Source of the DNA: Streptomyces rubrogriseus
GTDB taxonomy: Bacteria; Actinomycetota; Actinomycetes; Streptomycetales; Streptomycetaceae
Assembly (NCBI RefSeq): GCF_027947575.1
Contig: NZ_CP116256.1
Span: 6,262,001 to 6,326,000, forward strand
DNA: 64,000 bases
Direction: 5' to 3'
Of this stretch, positions 34,094 through 46,072 are shown piece by piece. Positions within the stretch are counted from its first letter, which is position 1; each line of letters starts with the position of its first letter. The position numbers and the translations under genes were made by a program. Under the pieces are notes generated by a model, which was given only the letters and a program-made list of their open reading frames with translations, was not told the DNA's origin and did not search any database.

Positions 34094-34871
34094 GACCGTT
34101 GACCCCGAGGAACTCGCGCACCCGGTGGGCGACGGTGTCCGCGAACTCCACCGCGATCCCGTGGCGTCCGCCCTCGATCGGGCACAGCTCGGCGTTCGGG
34201 ATGCGTCGTTCCATCAGGAGGGCGCCCTCGTAGGGCGCCAGCCGGTCCTGCGTGCCGTGCACGATCAGGGTGGGTGCGGCGATGTCCCCGAGGCCGTGCC
34301 GTATCTCGTGCCGGCGGGCGGCGTCGTGGCGGCGCACGCTCTGCTCGGGGGTGCGGCGGGTGAGCGTCCCGGCCGGCCGGGCACGCTGCTCGGCCTGGCC
34401 CCGGGGCGTGAAGAAGAAGTCCGCGGCCGCCTGCTGCCGGTCCTCGTGGGACATCTCCAGGAGTTCGTCGATCGCCGCGCTGCCCATCGCGTAGCTCGGC
34501 GTGGTGGCGACCAGGACGAGGGACGCCACCCGTTCGGGGTGCCGGCGCGCGGCGTGCTGGGCGACGGCGCCGCCGAAGGAGGTGCCCAGCAGGTGCGCCC
34601 GAGCGAGCCCCAGGGCGTCGAGCAGGGCGACGAGGTCGTCGGCGAGGACCTCGGGCGTGTAGGGAACCGGCGGGTTCACGGTGATCCCGGAGTCGCGCTG
34701 GTCGTACGAGATCGCCCTGATCCCCGGGCCGAGCCCCGCGCGGAGCGTGGCGAACTGGGTGCGGTCGCTCTCCCCGCCGTGGACGAGCAGGAGGGGCACG
34801 CCGTCGCCGCTGTCGAGGAGCCCGACGTCGAGTTCACCCGCTCGTACGGTCTCCTGCCGGTGCTTGGTCAT
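34086..34871 (-). CDS. Alpha/beta hydrolase
   Basis: 261 aa alpha/beta-hydrolase fold. Oxyanion HGG (LLLVHGGESD, about 27-36), catalytic Ser in GTSFGGAVAQHA near 95-106, Asp in HGTQDRLAP near 210, and His in EGGRHGIAVE near 240. ATG at 34871 with GGAGG six bases upstream is preferred to the adjoining GTG. First gene of the six-gene operon that runs to 27769. A TCTTATTTGAG site lies 26 bases upstream of the start and is the likely operator. Confidence 0.85.
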   Translation of the reverse strand: MTKHRQETVRAGELDVGLLDSGDGVPLLLVHGGESDRTQFATLRAGLGPGIRAISYDQRDSGITVNPPVPYTPEVLADDLVALLDALGLARAHLLGTSFGGAVAQHAARRHPERVASLVLVATTPSYAMGSAAIDELLEMSHEDRQQAAADFFFTPRGQAEQRARPAGTLTRRTPEQSVRRHDAARRHEIRHGLGDIAAPTLIVHGTQDRLAPYEGALLMERRIPNAELCPIEGGRHGIAVEFADTVAHRVREFLGVNGHG

Positions 34872-34896
34872 CACTGGCCTCCACTAGGTATAGCTG

Positions 34897-34907
34897 TCTT
34901 ATTTGAG
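34897..34907 (-). promoter_or_regulatory. TCTTANNTGAG site upstream of the hydrolase operon
   Basis: Contains TCTTATTTGAG, the same 11-base pattern found twice before the RraA gene at 37602-37631. The sequence is AT-rich against this genome, and TATACC nearby could be a -10 box. Presumed binding site of the TetR protein at 35064-35681. Confidence 0.55.
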
Positions 34908-35063
34908 TTGCTTCTATCACTTCATGGGCCGCCTGAAGGAAGGCTCCGACGCGGGTGCGGCGGTGCCTTACGACGAGGTGCAGGGTGGGCGGGCGGCTAC
35001 GCGCCGGGCGTCATACCGGGGAGCCGACGTGGGGTGATACCGGGGTAGGGGGTGGTGGGGCGG

Positions 35064-35681
35064 TCAGCCCGCCCGCACCCACCCGCGCAGCGCGCCGCAG
35101 TACGCCTCGGTCAGCCGGGCGATGACCTCACGGCGGGACAGGCCGGTCTCCCGCAGCAGGTCCTGGATCTCCCGGGGGTCGAAGATCATGTTGCTGAGGA
35201 ACAGGGCGTGTTCGAGCATCCCGTCGGGCACGCCGATGTCGTCGAGCAGTCCGCGCACGGGCTCGCTCCAGGCGTCCCGCAGCGCGACGATGATCTCGTT
35301 GCCGTCGTGCAGCCGCTCCAGGTAGCCCCGGCGGGACCGCAGCTGCACCAGCGCCGGGCCGTGCTCGGCGAGCAGGTCCACCCACTTGTCCACGAGGGCG
35401 TCGAACAGGGGCCGCCCCTGCGCGGCGGAGGCGAGGCTGAAGTCGCGGAGCTGCTCGACGACGCTGAGCACATAGGCCGCCAGCACGTCGTCGACCGAGG
35501 AGTAGTAGCGGTACGCGGTGGCCGGACCGATCTCCGCACGGGACGCGACCGCCTGCATGGTGAGCCGGTCGGGCGCCTCCCGGGCCAGCTCACCGACGGC
35601 CTGGAGGAGGCGGCGGTGGTTGCGCCGGGTGTCGCTGCGCGGCTTGCGCCGCCCGAGCGGGGCGGCCTGCTGATCGGTCAC
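35064..35681 (-). CDS. TetR/AcrR-family regulator of the 27.8-37.6 kb cluster
   Basis: 205 aa. HTH at about 37-60 (LTMQAVASRAEIGPATAYRYYSS); the C-terminal part is helical with LFLSNMIFDPREIQDLLRETGLSRREV near 163-189. GTG 35681 has GGAGGAC six bases before it. It is encoded between the hydrolase operon and the aminotransferase gene, same strand, and lies 82 bases after the aminotransferase stop, so it may be made from the RraA promoter. Shared upstream sites make it the probable regulator of both groups. Confidence 0.85.
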   Translation of the reverse strand: MTDQQAAPLGRRKPRSDTRRNHRRLLQAVGELAREAPDRLTMQAVASRAEIGPATAYRYYSSVDDVLAAYVLSVVEQLRDFSLASAAQGRPLFDALVDKWVDLLAEHGPALVQLRSRRGYLERLHDGNEIIVALRDAWSEPVRGLLDDIGVPDGMLEHALFLSNMIFDPREIQDLLRETGLSRREVIARLTEAYCGALRGWVRAG

Positions 35682-35763
35682 GGGCGTCCTCCGCCTCACA
35701 GAAGTGCAGGCAAAGGGTATCGCCTTGGTGCGGCGGCCCCGGCCGAGGTGCCGGGCGGGGCCC

Positions 35764-36912
35764 TCAGGGGCGCGCCTCGCCGAAGTAGCGGACGAGCCGC
35801 TCCAGCCCGACCCACAGGTCGTCCTCGGAGGCCGCGAACGAGATCCGGAGGTGGCCCTCGCCCGAGGGCCCGTACTCGGCGCCGGCCCGGACGAGTACCT
35901 GGCGGGCGGCGAGTTCGCGCGCGACCACCTCCGAGGGCAGGCCCGAGTCGTAGCGCAGGAACCCGTAGAACGCCCCTTCCGGCGGCACCAGGTGCAGACC
36001 GGGCACGCCGGACAGCCGCCCGACGACCAGGTCGCGACGCTGCCGGTACCGGTCGGCCATGGCCTCGACGACGCCGTCCGGCAGGTCAAGGGCGGCCAGG
36101 GCCGCGTACTGGACCGCCGTGTTCAGCGAGCCGTTCCAGGTCCGGTGCACCTGGGCCGCCGCGTCCAGCACCTCACGCGGCCCGGCCAGGTACCCCACCC
36201 GCCAGCCGGTCATCGCGTACGTCTTGGAGAACGTCTGCACGTACACCGTCCGGTCGCGCAGCGAGTCGATCTCCAGCGCCGAGACCGGTTCGTGGCCCGG
36301 GTGGGTCAGCCGGTGGTACGCCTCGTCGCTGACGACCAGGGCGTCGGTGCCGTCGAGGAGCTTGCCGAGGGCCTCCAGTTCCTCCCTGCGGTGCACGATG
36401 CCGGTCGGGTTCGAGGGGTTCGAGAAGATCGTCATCGCGGCGCCGGGGAGCGCGGCGGCCAGTGCGTCGAGGTCCCAGTGCAGGTCCGGGGCGAGCGGGA
36501 CGAAGTCCACGGTGCCGCCGGCGAGGACGACCAGGTCGGCGTAGAGCGAGTAGGCGGGCTCCGGGACGACCACCCGGTCGCCGGGGCCGATCGTCGCGAG
36601 CACCACCGCGGCCAGCGCGGCGGTGGCGCCGTGGGTGACCAGGACGTCGTCCGCGTCCCACGCCCGCCCGGGACGCTCCGGCAGTCCCGCCGCGAGCGCG
36701 GCGCGCAGCTCCCGCAGGCCCCTCTGGTCGGCGTAGTGGGTGTGCCCCTCGCGCAGGGCGGACACCGCGGCCTGGACCACCGTCGGCGGGGTCGGGAAGT
36801 CCGGCTCCCCCATGGCCAGGGAGACGGCCCCGGGCGGGGCCGGAGCGAGGGCCGGGCGGCGCGAGAGGCGGCGCAGTTCCGCGATCCGGGAGGCGGGCGA
36901 GGTGGCGGTCAT
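35764..36912 (-). CDS. PLP-dependent aminotransferase, class I/II
   Basis: 382 aa. The N-terminal GEPDFPTPPTVVQAAV at about 35-50 and HYADQRGLRELRAALA are typical of fold-type I aspartate-like aminotransferases. NPSNPTGIVH (about 163-172) is the cofactor Asn region, SDEAYHRL near 194, and the Schiff-base Lys is in SKTYAMTGWRVGY (Lys230). Substrate unknown. The ATG overlaps the RraA-like gene stop as ATGA, so the two are co-translated; a keto-acid product of one could feed the other. Confidence 0.88.
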   Translation of the reverse strand: MTATSPASRIAELRRLSRRPALAPAPPGAVSLAMGEPDFPTPPTVVQAAVSALREGHTHYADQRGLRELRAALAAGLPERPGRAWDADDVLVTHGATAALAAVVLATIGPGDRVVVPEPAYSLYADLVVLAGGTVDFVPLAPDLHWDLDALAAALPGAAMTIFSNPSNPTGIVHRREELEALGKLLDGTDALVVSDEAYHRLTHPGHEPVSALEIDSLRDRTVYVQTFSKTYAMTGWRVGYLAGPREVLDAAAQVHRTWNGSLNTAVQYAALAALDLPDGVVEAMADRYRQRRDLVVGRLSGVPGLHLVPPEGAFYGFLRYDSGLPSEVVARELAARQVLVRAGAEYGPSGEGHLRISFAASEDDLWVGLERLVRYFGEARP

Positions 36913-37568
36913 CGGGCCACCGCCGCGCGGTCGGGGCGCGCGGCGAGGATGCGCCCGCGGAGCGCGTCCTCCTTCTCGGCGATCCCGTCGACCGCGGCCA
37001 CCACCTCCGCCACCCGCCGCCGGGGAACGACCACGACGCCGTCGGCGTCACCGACGAGCACGTCACCCGGGGCCACCACCGTGCCGCCGACCGCCACCGG
37101 GCACCCGACGGCGCCGGGCCCGTCCTTGAAGGGCCCGGCGGGGGTGATCGCCCGGGCGTAGACGGCCAGGCCCATCGCGGACAGCGCCTGTACGTCACGG
37201 ACCGCGCCGTCGACCACGGCGCCGGTGACACCCGTGTTCACCATGATCTCGCCGATGAGGTCGCCGACCAGCGCGCGGGTCGTGTCCCCGTGGCCGTTGA
37301 CGACCAGGACGTCGCCCGGCCGGGCCTCGTCGAGCGCCCGGTGGACGGCGAGGTTGTCGCCCGAGCGCACGTCCACCGTGAGGGCGTTCCCCAGGAGGAC
37401 GGCGTGGCCGGTGAGCAGCCGGATGCCGCCGTCCATGACGGTCATCCGCTCCAGCGCGTCGCCGACGTGGGCGGCCGGCACCGCCCCCAGCCGGCGCGTG
37501 TCGGCCGCGGCAGCGCGGTCCCAGCTCGGAGCGACGGACACGCCGTCCGTCGCCGCAGCAATGAACAT
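36909..37568 (-). CDS. RraA-like protein (HMG/CHA aldolase type)
   Basis: 219 aa. The core GDLIGEIMVNTGVTGAVVDG then AVRD (about 115-140) matches the RraA/4-hydroxy-4-methyl-2-oxoglutarate aldolase family, in which GDxxxxxA and DGxxRD bind metal and substrate. Such enzymes cleave 4-hydroxy-2-oxo acids to pyruvate and another oxo acid, or inhibit RNase E; the presence of the Arg-Asp catalytic pair favours the aldolase. GGAGTGCC precedes ATG 37568. It opens the unit shared with the aminotransferase. Confidence 0.82.
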   Translation of the reverse strand: MFIAAATDGVSVAPSWDRAAAADTRRLGAVPAAHVGDALERMTVMDGGIRLLTGHAVLLGNALTVDVRSGDNLAVHRALDEARPGDVLVVNGHGDTTRALVGDLIGEIMVNTGVTGAVVDGAVRDVQALSAMGLAVYARAITPAGPFKDGPGAVGCPVAVGGTVVAPGDVLVGDADGVVVVPRRRVAEVVAAVDGIAEKEDALRGRILAARPDRAAVAR

Positions 37569-37601
37569 GGTGGCACTCCATTCGCATGAGGCTGATACAC
37601 C

Positions 37602-37632
37602 TCTTAAATGAGGTGACTCTCTCAGATAAGAG
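37602..37632 (-). promoter_or_regulatory. Two TCTTANNTGAG sites upstream of the RraA-like gene
   Basis: CACCTCTTAAATGAGGTG (37598-37615) is a palindrome containing TCTTAAATGAG; CTCTCAGATAAGAG (37619-37632) contains TCTTATCTGAG on the minus strand. They are 19 bases apart centre-to-centre, i.e. on one helix face. Same pattern as the site before the hydrolase operon. The strand given is that of the regulated gene. Confidence 0.6.
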
Positions 37633-37783
37633 GGACCATAGCCGCCCCGACGCCCGGCCACAATGGCCGGCACCCTCAGGACCTGCTCACGGGGTGCGGA
37701 TCACCAAGTACGTCCATTCCTGCGTCCGCCCGACGCCCGAGCCGTCCGGCCCCGTCCGTGCCCGCGGGGCCGGGCCGGGGGAC

Positions 37784-38677
37784 CTACTGCTCGTCGGTGA
37801 ACTTCGGGTCCTCGGCCTGGTTGTAGATCTCCCGGCCCGACGCGTCGTAGGCATGGACGTAGGGGCTCGGGCCCGTGTAGCGCGGGCCGGGGGGCGTGTC
37901 CGGCGAGAGCGCGGCCCCGTAGACGAACGCGCCGTCGGCCATGTCGGCCGGGTACTGCTTCGGGTCCTCCCCGTAGCTCACGGTGATCTTGGCGACGTCG
38001 GACGAGTAGTGCCCGGCGCCCAGGCTGAGGTACTTGCCCTCCCCGGCGGGCACCAGCATGGAGTCGAAGTACTCGACGATCCGGCCGGTGCCCCACAGGC
38101 GGTCGTTGATGAAGGTGGGCGGGGAGTCCTGGCTGGTGCCCTTGTCGCCCTTCGACTGGCACTGCACGTACTGGCCGGCGGAGTCGACGGCGACGACCAC
38201 GCCGTCCCAGTCCTCGGTGGCGAGGGGCGTACGGACCGCGACGACGGCGTGGTACCGCGACGCGTCCGCCCCGAGGCAGGAGGAGAGGATCCGGGTGGCG
38301 GTACCGGCGTCGATCGGGGTCGTGGTCGCGTCGGTGACGGTGAAGTCGGCCTCGGGCGAGGTCCCGCCGGGCGAGGACGACGCGCTCGGACTCGGTGCCG
38401 GAGTGGAGTTGGCCGGGCCCGCGCCGTCGTGCGCGGGGTCGGCGGCACCCGGTCCGGCGCTCCCCGATCCGCCGAGGACGACCACGGCCGCGACGCTCAC
38501 CGCCGTCACACCGGTGGCGACACCGAGCGGCACGCCCCACCTGATCGCCCATCTGCGCCGCGACGGGGCCCCGTTGTTCTCTGGACCGATCTTCATCAGT
38601 AGTTCCTCTCGGGTCCGCCGGTGGTTCGGCAGATCACGATCGGAAGGAGCCGCGGGAACGCCCTGCGGGTCGTTCAT
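37784..38677 (-). CDS. Membrane-anchored protein paired with the ECF sigma factor
   Basis: 297 aa. A short cytoplasmic N-terminus (about 1-45), one helix (about 48-70, VPLGVATGVTAVSVAAVVVLG), a Ser/Pro linker (about 78-105) and an extracytoplasmic domain to 297 with no known motif. Cys at about 131 and 171 may form a disulphide. The arrangement with an upstream sigma factor (ATGA overlap) is that of an anti-sigma or sensor protein, though the N-terminal part is short and has no zinc HxxxCxxC motif. Promoter presumably at 39319 onward. Confidence 0.65.
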   Translation of the reverse strand: MNDPQGVPAAPSDRDLPNHRRTREELLMKIGPENNGAPSRRRWAIRWGVPLGVATGVTAVSVAAVVVLGGSGSAGPGAADPAHDGAGPANSTPAPSPSASSSPGGTSPEADFTVTDATTTPIDAGTATRILSSCLGADASRYHAVVAVRTPLATEDWDGVVVAVDSAGQYVQCQSKGDKGTSQDSPPTFINDRLWGTGRIVEYFDSMLVPAGEGKYLSLGAGHYSSDVAKITVSYGEDPKQYPADMADGAFVYGAALSPDTPPGPRYTGPSPYVHAYDASGREIYNQAEDPKFTDEQ

Positions 38678-39318
38678 CGTGCGACCTCCTTCTCGTTGAC
38701 GGGATTCCTGGAACGGAACGGCGGCGGGGCCTCGGCACCGGCGAGGTCGGCCCCGAGCCTGCGCCGGGCCCGGTGCAGTCGGGACTTCACGGTTCCCACC
38801 GCCACCTTCAGCACCGCCGCGGCCGCCTGCTGGTCGAGGCCCGACCAGACACACAGTTCGACGACCTCGCGTTCGTGCCGCGGCAGCCGGGCCAGCGCCC
38901 GGTGGATCTCCGACATACGGCGCTCGTCGTCGACCCGCCCGGCGACGCGGTCCGCGTGGTCGCCCACCGACTCCTCGTGCGAGACGAGCCGGTGCAGCAG
39001 CGCCTCGGCCCGTCTCAGCCGCCGCCGGGTGTTCGACAACTGGCCGTTGGCGATGCCCAGCAGCCACGGCAGCGCCGAGTCGCGGTCGAGCACCGTCTCC
39101 GACCGCCGCCGCCAGGCGTGCAGGAACACCGTGGACGTGAGGTCCTCGGCCTCGGACCAGTCGGCCGTCCGCCGGAAGAGATGGTTGTAGACGGCCTTCC
39201 CGTGACGGTCGAAGATCCGGCCGAAGGCCTCGCGATCGCCGTCGACGGCCCTCGCCCACAGCTCCCGGTCGGACACCCCGCCGACCGGTACGGCAGGACC
39301 GGCGTCGTTCAGTTCCAT
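38674..39318 (-). CDS. ECF-type RNA polymerase sigma factor
   Basis: 214 aa, two sigma domains. Region 2 at about 25-70 (DREAFGRIFDRHGKAVYNH, SEAEDLTSTVFLHAWR), and region 4 at about 144-190 (LPRHEREVVELCVWSGLDQQ then AVGTVKSRLHRARRRL). No accessory domain. The stop overlaps the start of the membrane protein gene. Its target promoters are unknown; the divergent PP2C phosphatase gene may be one. Confidence 0.9.
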   Translation of the reverse strand: MELNDAGPAVPVGGVSDRELWARAVDGDREAFGRIFDRHGKAVYNHLFRRTADWSEAEDLTSTVFLHAWRRRSETVLDRDSALPWLLGIANGQLSNTRRRLRRAEALLHRLVSHEESVGDHADRVAGRVDDERRMSEIHRALARLPRHEREVVELCVWSGLDQQAAAAVLKVAVGTVKSRLHRARRRLGADLAGAEAPPPFRSRNPVNEKEVAR

Positions 39319-39503
39319 ACCCTGTCCATGTCCGGCAGCCGGCCGAAGGTTCCCGCCGGAATCACCCGGGTGGACTCACTTCGGCACGGGTACGGCCAGC
39401 CTCCCTCCGGTACTTCGACCGGATTGGATGATCGAGGGCGCCCGTCCGCCGCTGCACGCGGCACCCGCACCGCCCGATCACGCCGCCACTGGAGGTTGCG
39501 CGC

Positions 39504-43914
<4,411 letters not shown>

Positions 43915-43920
43915 CGGGAC

Positions 43921-44020
43921 AGCGCCGACGATCCCCGGGTCGCCGACGCGGCCGCCGGTTCGTCGGCGCTCGTCGGCGCTCGTCGGCGCTCGTCGGCGCT
44001 CGTCGGCGCTCGTCGGCGCT
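43921..44020. repeat. Six 10-bp tandem repeats with one inverted copy
   Basis: CGTCGGCGCT repeats six times without error at 43961-44020. Its exact reverse complement AGCGCCGACG lies at 43921-43930, so RNA from the region can form a hairpin with any of the six units. It sits between the convergent xlnA and Nudix genes, where a terminator is expected. Copy number should vary between strains. Confidence 0.9.
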
Positions 44021-44036
44021 CAACGACTCGTCGTCG

Positions 44037-45185
44037 TCATTCGTATCGCAGGCGCAGTGACTCCCGTTCGGCCTCCTCGATCTGGTCCAGAGTCAGGCCG
44101 GGCAGGTTCAGCTGCGCCAGGGTCACCTCGGCGCTGGTCGGCTGGGCGTCGGCGGACGGCCAGCGTTCCGGTCGCCAGGCGTCGGCGCGCAGCAGTGACT
44201 TCGGACAGTGCGGATAGACCTGCTCGACCTGCACCACCAGCGCGGTGACCGGCGGCTTTCCGACCGGAGTGAGCCGGGCGAGCAGCTCCGGGCGGGCCGA
44301 AACGCAGGCGCGTCCGTTGACCCGCAGCGTGGTCGGACGCCCGGGGACGAGGAAGAGCAGCCCCAGGCGTCCGGTCTCCAGCACGTTGCGCAGGGTGTCG
44401 AGCCGTTTGTTGCCGGTCGCGTCCGGGATCACCAGGGTCTGCTCGTCCAGCACCGAGACGAACCCGGCCGGGCCGCCACGTGGCGTCACGTCGGCCCGGC
44501 CCTCGCGGTCCGCGCTGCCGATGAACACCAGTGAGGAACAGCCGATCAGCGCCCGGGCCTCCTCGGTCAGGCGGTCGGTCTCCTTGCGCAGCGCGTTCGG
44601 GTTCGGCTGCGGGTAGAGCTCACGCAGCTGGTCCGGGCCGGTGAGGGCGTCCGCCCGGAGGAGGTCGAAGAGCGAGCCGGCCGCATCGTCGTCCGGGCGG
44701 TCTTCGACGGCACGCGCGATGAGGTCGTGGATCAGGTATTCCCCTGGTCCGCGGTTCTCCTTGAGTCGGTCGAGATCGCCGGGGCCGAACCAGTCGTAGG
44801 CGGAGTGCTTGGACCATTCCAGCCTCGGGTGGTCCAGGTCGCCGTCCACCTCGACCAGGTAGTCGGCCTCGTGACGCAGGCCGCCGCCGTCGTCCCCCGT
44901 CCAGGTCGTGGTGCCGAGGAACCGTCGCACGTGGGTCAGGCGCCAGCCGGTCTCCTCCTCGACTTCACGTGCGAGTGCCTCCAGAAGCGTTTCGCCCTCC
45001 TCGACATGACCGCCCACGATGTCCCAGGCCCCGGGGAACAGGCGGCGGTCCCGGCTCCGCTTCTGAGCGAAGGCATGACCCTCCCGATTGAGGATGACCG
45101 CGCCGACGGTCCAGACCTCGTCCGCACCGGGGCTGGGCACCTCGACATCATCGTTGACCGTGAACGACCGTTCGTGAGCGAGCAT
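44037..45185 (-). CDS. Nudix hydrolase fused to a PPOX-type flavin domain
   Basis: 382 aa. Residues about 1-165 are a Nudix hydrolase with the full box GHVEEGETLLEALAREVEEE, then TGW (about 59-81), and VGAVILNREGHAFAQKRS as the first strand pair. Residues about 185-382 resemble pyridoxamine-phosphate-oxidase-like flavin/F420-binding proteins of the MSMEG_1061 type (SLVFIGSADREGRADVTPRG, TLRVNGRACVSARPELLARL). The two halves appear in one frame with no break. Such a fusion is unusual; the substrate is unknown. ATG at 45185 is 69 bases from the divergent SDR gene. Upstream frame extension is not used. Confidence 0.85.
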   Translation of the reverse strand: MLAHERSFTVNDDVEVPSPGADEVWTVGAVILNREGHAFAQKRSRDRRLFPGAWDIVGGHVEEGETLLEALAREVEEETGWRLTHVRRFLGTTTWTGDDGGGLRHEADYLVEVDGDLDHPRLEWSKHSAYDWFGPGDLDRLKENRGPGEYLIHDLIARAVEDRPDDDAAGSLFDLLRADALTGPDQLRELYPQPNPNALRKETDRLTEEARALIGCSSLVFIGSADREGRADVTPRGGPAGFVSVLDEQTLVIPDATGNKRLDTLRNVLETGRLGLLFLVPGRPTTLRVNGRACVSARPELLARLTPVGKPPVTALVVQVEQVYPHCPKSLLRADAWRPERWPSADAQPTSAEVTLAQLNLPGLTLDQIEEAERESLRLRYE

Positions 45186-45254
45186 GACCGATAGCGTAGA
45201 GCCGCGACGGACGGCAGCACCCGATCCACGAACCGGCGACTGGGGAACGACACC

Positions 45255-45983
45255 ATGAGATGGGACAACCACCGCGTCGTCGTCACGGCCGCCGGCCGGG
45301 ACTTCGGACGAACCCTGGCCATCCGCCTCGCGGACCTCGGCGCCGAGGTCTTCCTCTCGGCACGCCGACTCGCCGCCGCCCAACGGGTCCGCGACGAGAT
45401 CCGCGACCGCGGACACCGGCGGGTGCACGCCTTCGCCTGCGACCTGACCGACCCCGCCTCGATCCGCGGCTTCGCCTCCGGCGTCGCGGAACGCACCGAC
45501 CGCGTCGACGTACTCGTCAACAACGGCTCCCGCTACCTCACGGGGCCGGACCTGCTGTCGGCAACCGACGCCGACGTCGTCGACACCATCGCCTCCGGCG
45601 CCACCGGCACGGTCCTGACCACGAGGGCCTTCCTCCCCCTCCTGCTCAACTCGGACACGCCCGACGTCGTGACGATGGTCTCCGCCTGCGGAGCACCGGG
45701 CCACCACCGCTCGGACGCGCACGACGCCTTCTACGCGGCCAAGAGCGCCCAGGCGGGGTTCACCGAGATCCTCTCCAAGCGCCTGCGCTCCCAAGGAGTC
45801 CGGGTGATCTCGCTCTACCCGCCCGACTTCGACAACCCCGACCCGCTCTCCGAGGAGTGGGAGACCACTTCGCGCGGAGCCGAGGACGCCCTCACCGCGC
45901 AGTCGCTCGTGGAGTGCATCCTCTTCGCCGTCGCCCAGCCTCGCGACTGCTTCATCAAGGCGTTCCACTTCGAACAGGTCTGA
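45255..45983 (+). CDS. Short-chain dehydrogenase/reductase
   Basis: 242 aa SDR. Cofactor loop TAAGRDFGRTLA at about 11-22 (TGxxxGxG variant with Ala and Asp changes), NNGS near 90-93 replacing NNAG, the catalytic Ser in MVSACG near 143 and YAAKS (YxxxK) near 160. The classical active-site set is complete but the cofactor loop is diverged, so activity is probable but not certain. SD GGGGAACG is 5-12 bases upstream. Divergent from the Nudix-PPOX gene. Confidence 0.86.
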   Translation: MRWDNHRVVVTAAGRDFGRTLAIRLADLGAEVFLSARRLAAAQRVRDEIRDRGHRRVHAFACDLTDPASIRGFASGVAERTDRVDVLVNNGSRYLTGPDLLSATDADVVDTIASGATGTVLTTRAFLPLLLNSDTPDVVTMVSACGAPGHHRSDAHDAFYAAKSAQAGFTEILSKRLRSQGVRVISLYPPDFDNPDPLSEEWETTSRGAEDALTAQSLVECILFAVAQPRDCFIKAFHFEQV

Positions 45984-46072
45984 CCGACCTTCGCGAGCGG
46001 GGGCGCCGGGTGCCGAGTTGACCCTCCCCCTACGTCGGGCTCGAAGCTGTGGGCCGACGAAGGGGCAGGTGG

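Noticed and set aside
43961..44020. CRISPR array or coding repeats
   Set aside because: Units are 10 bp with no spacers, between convergent genes and out of frame.
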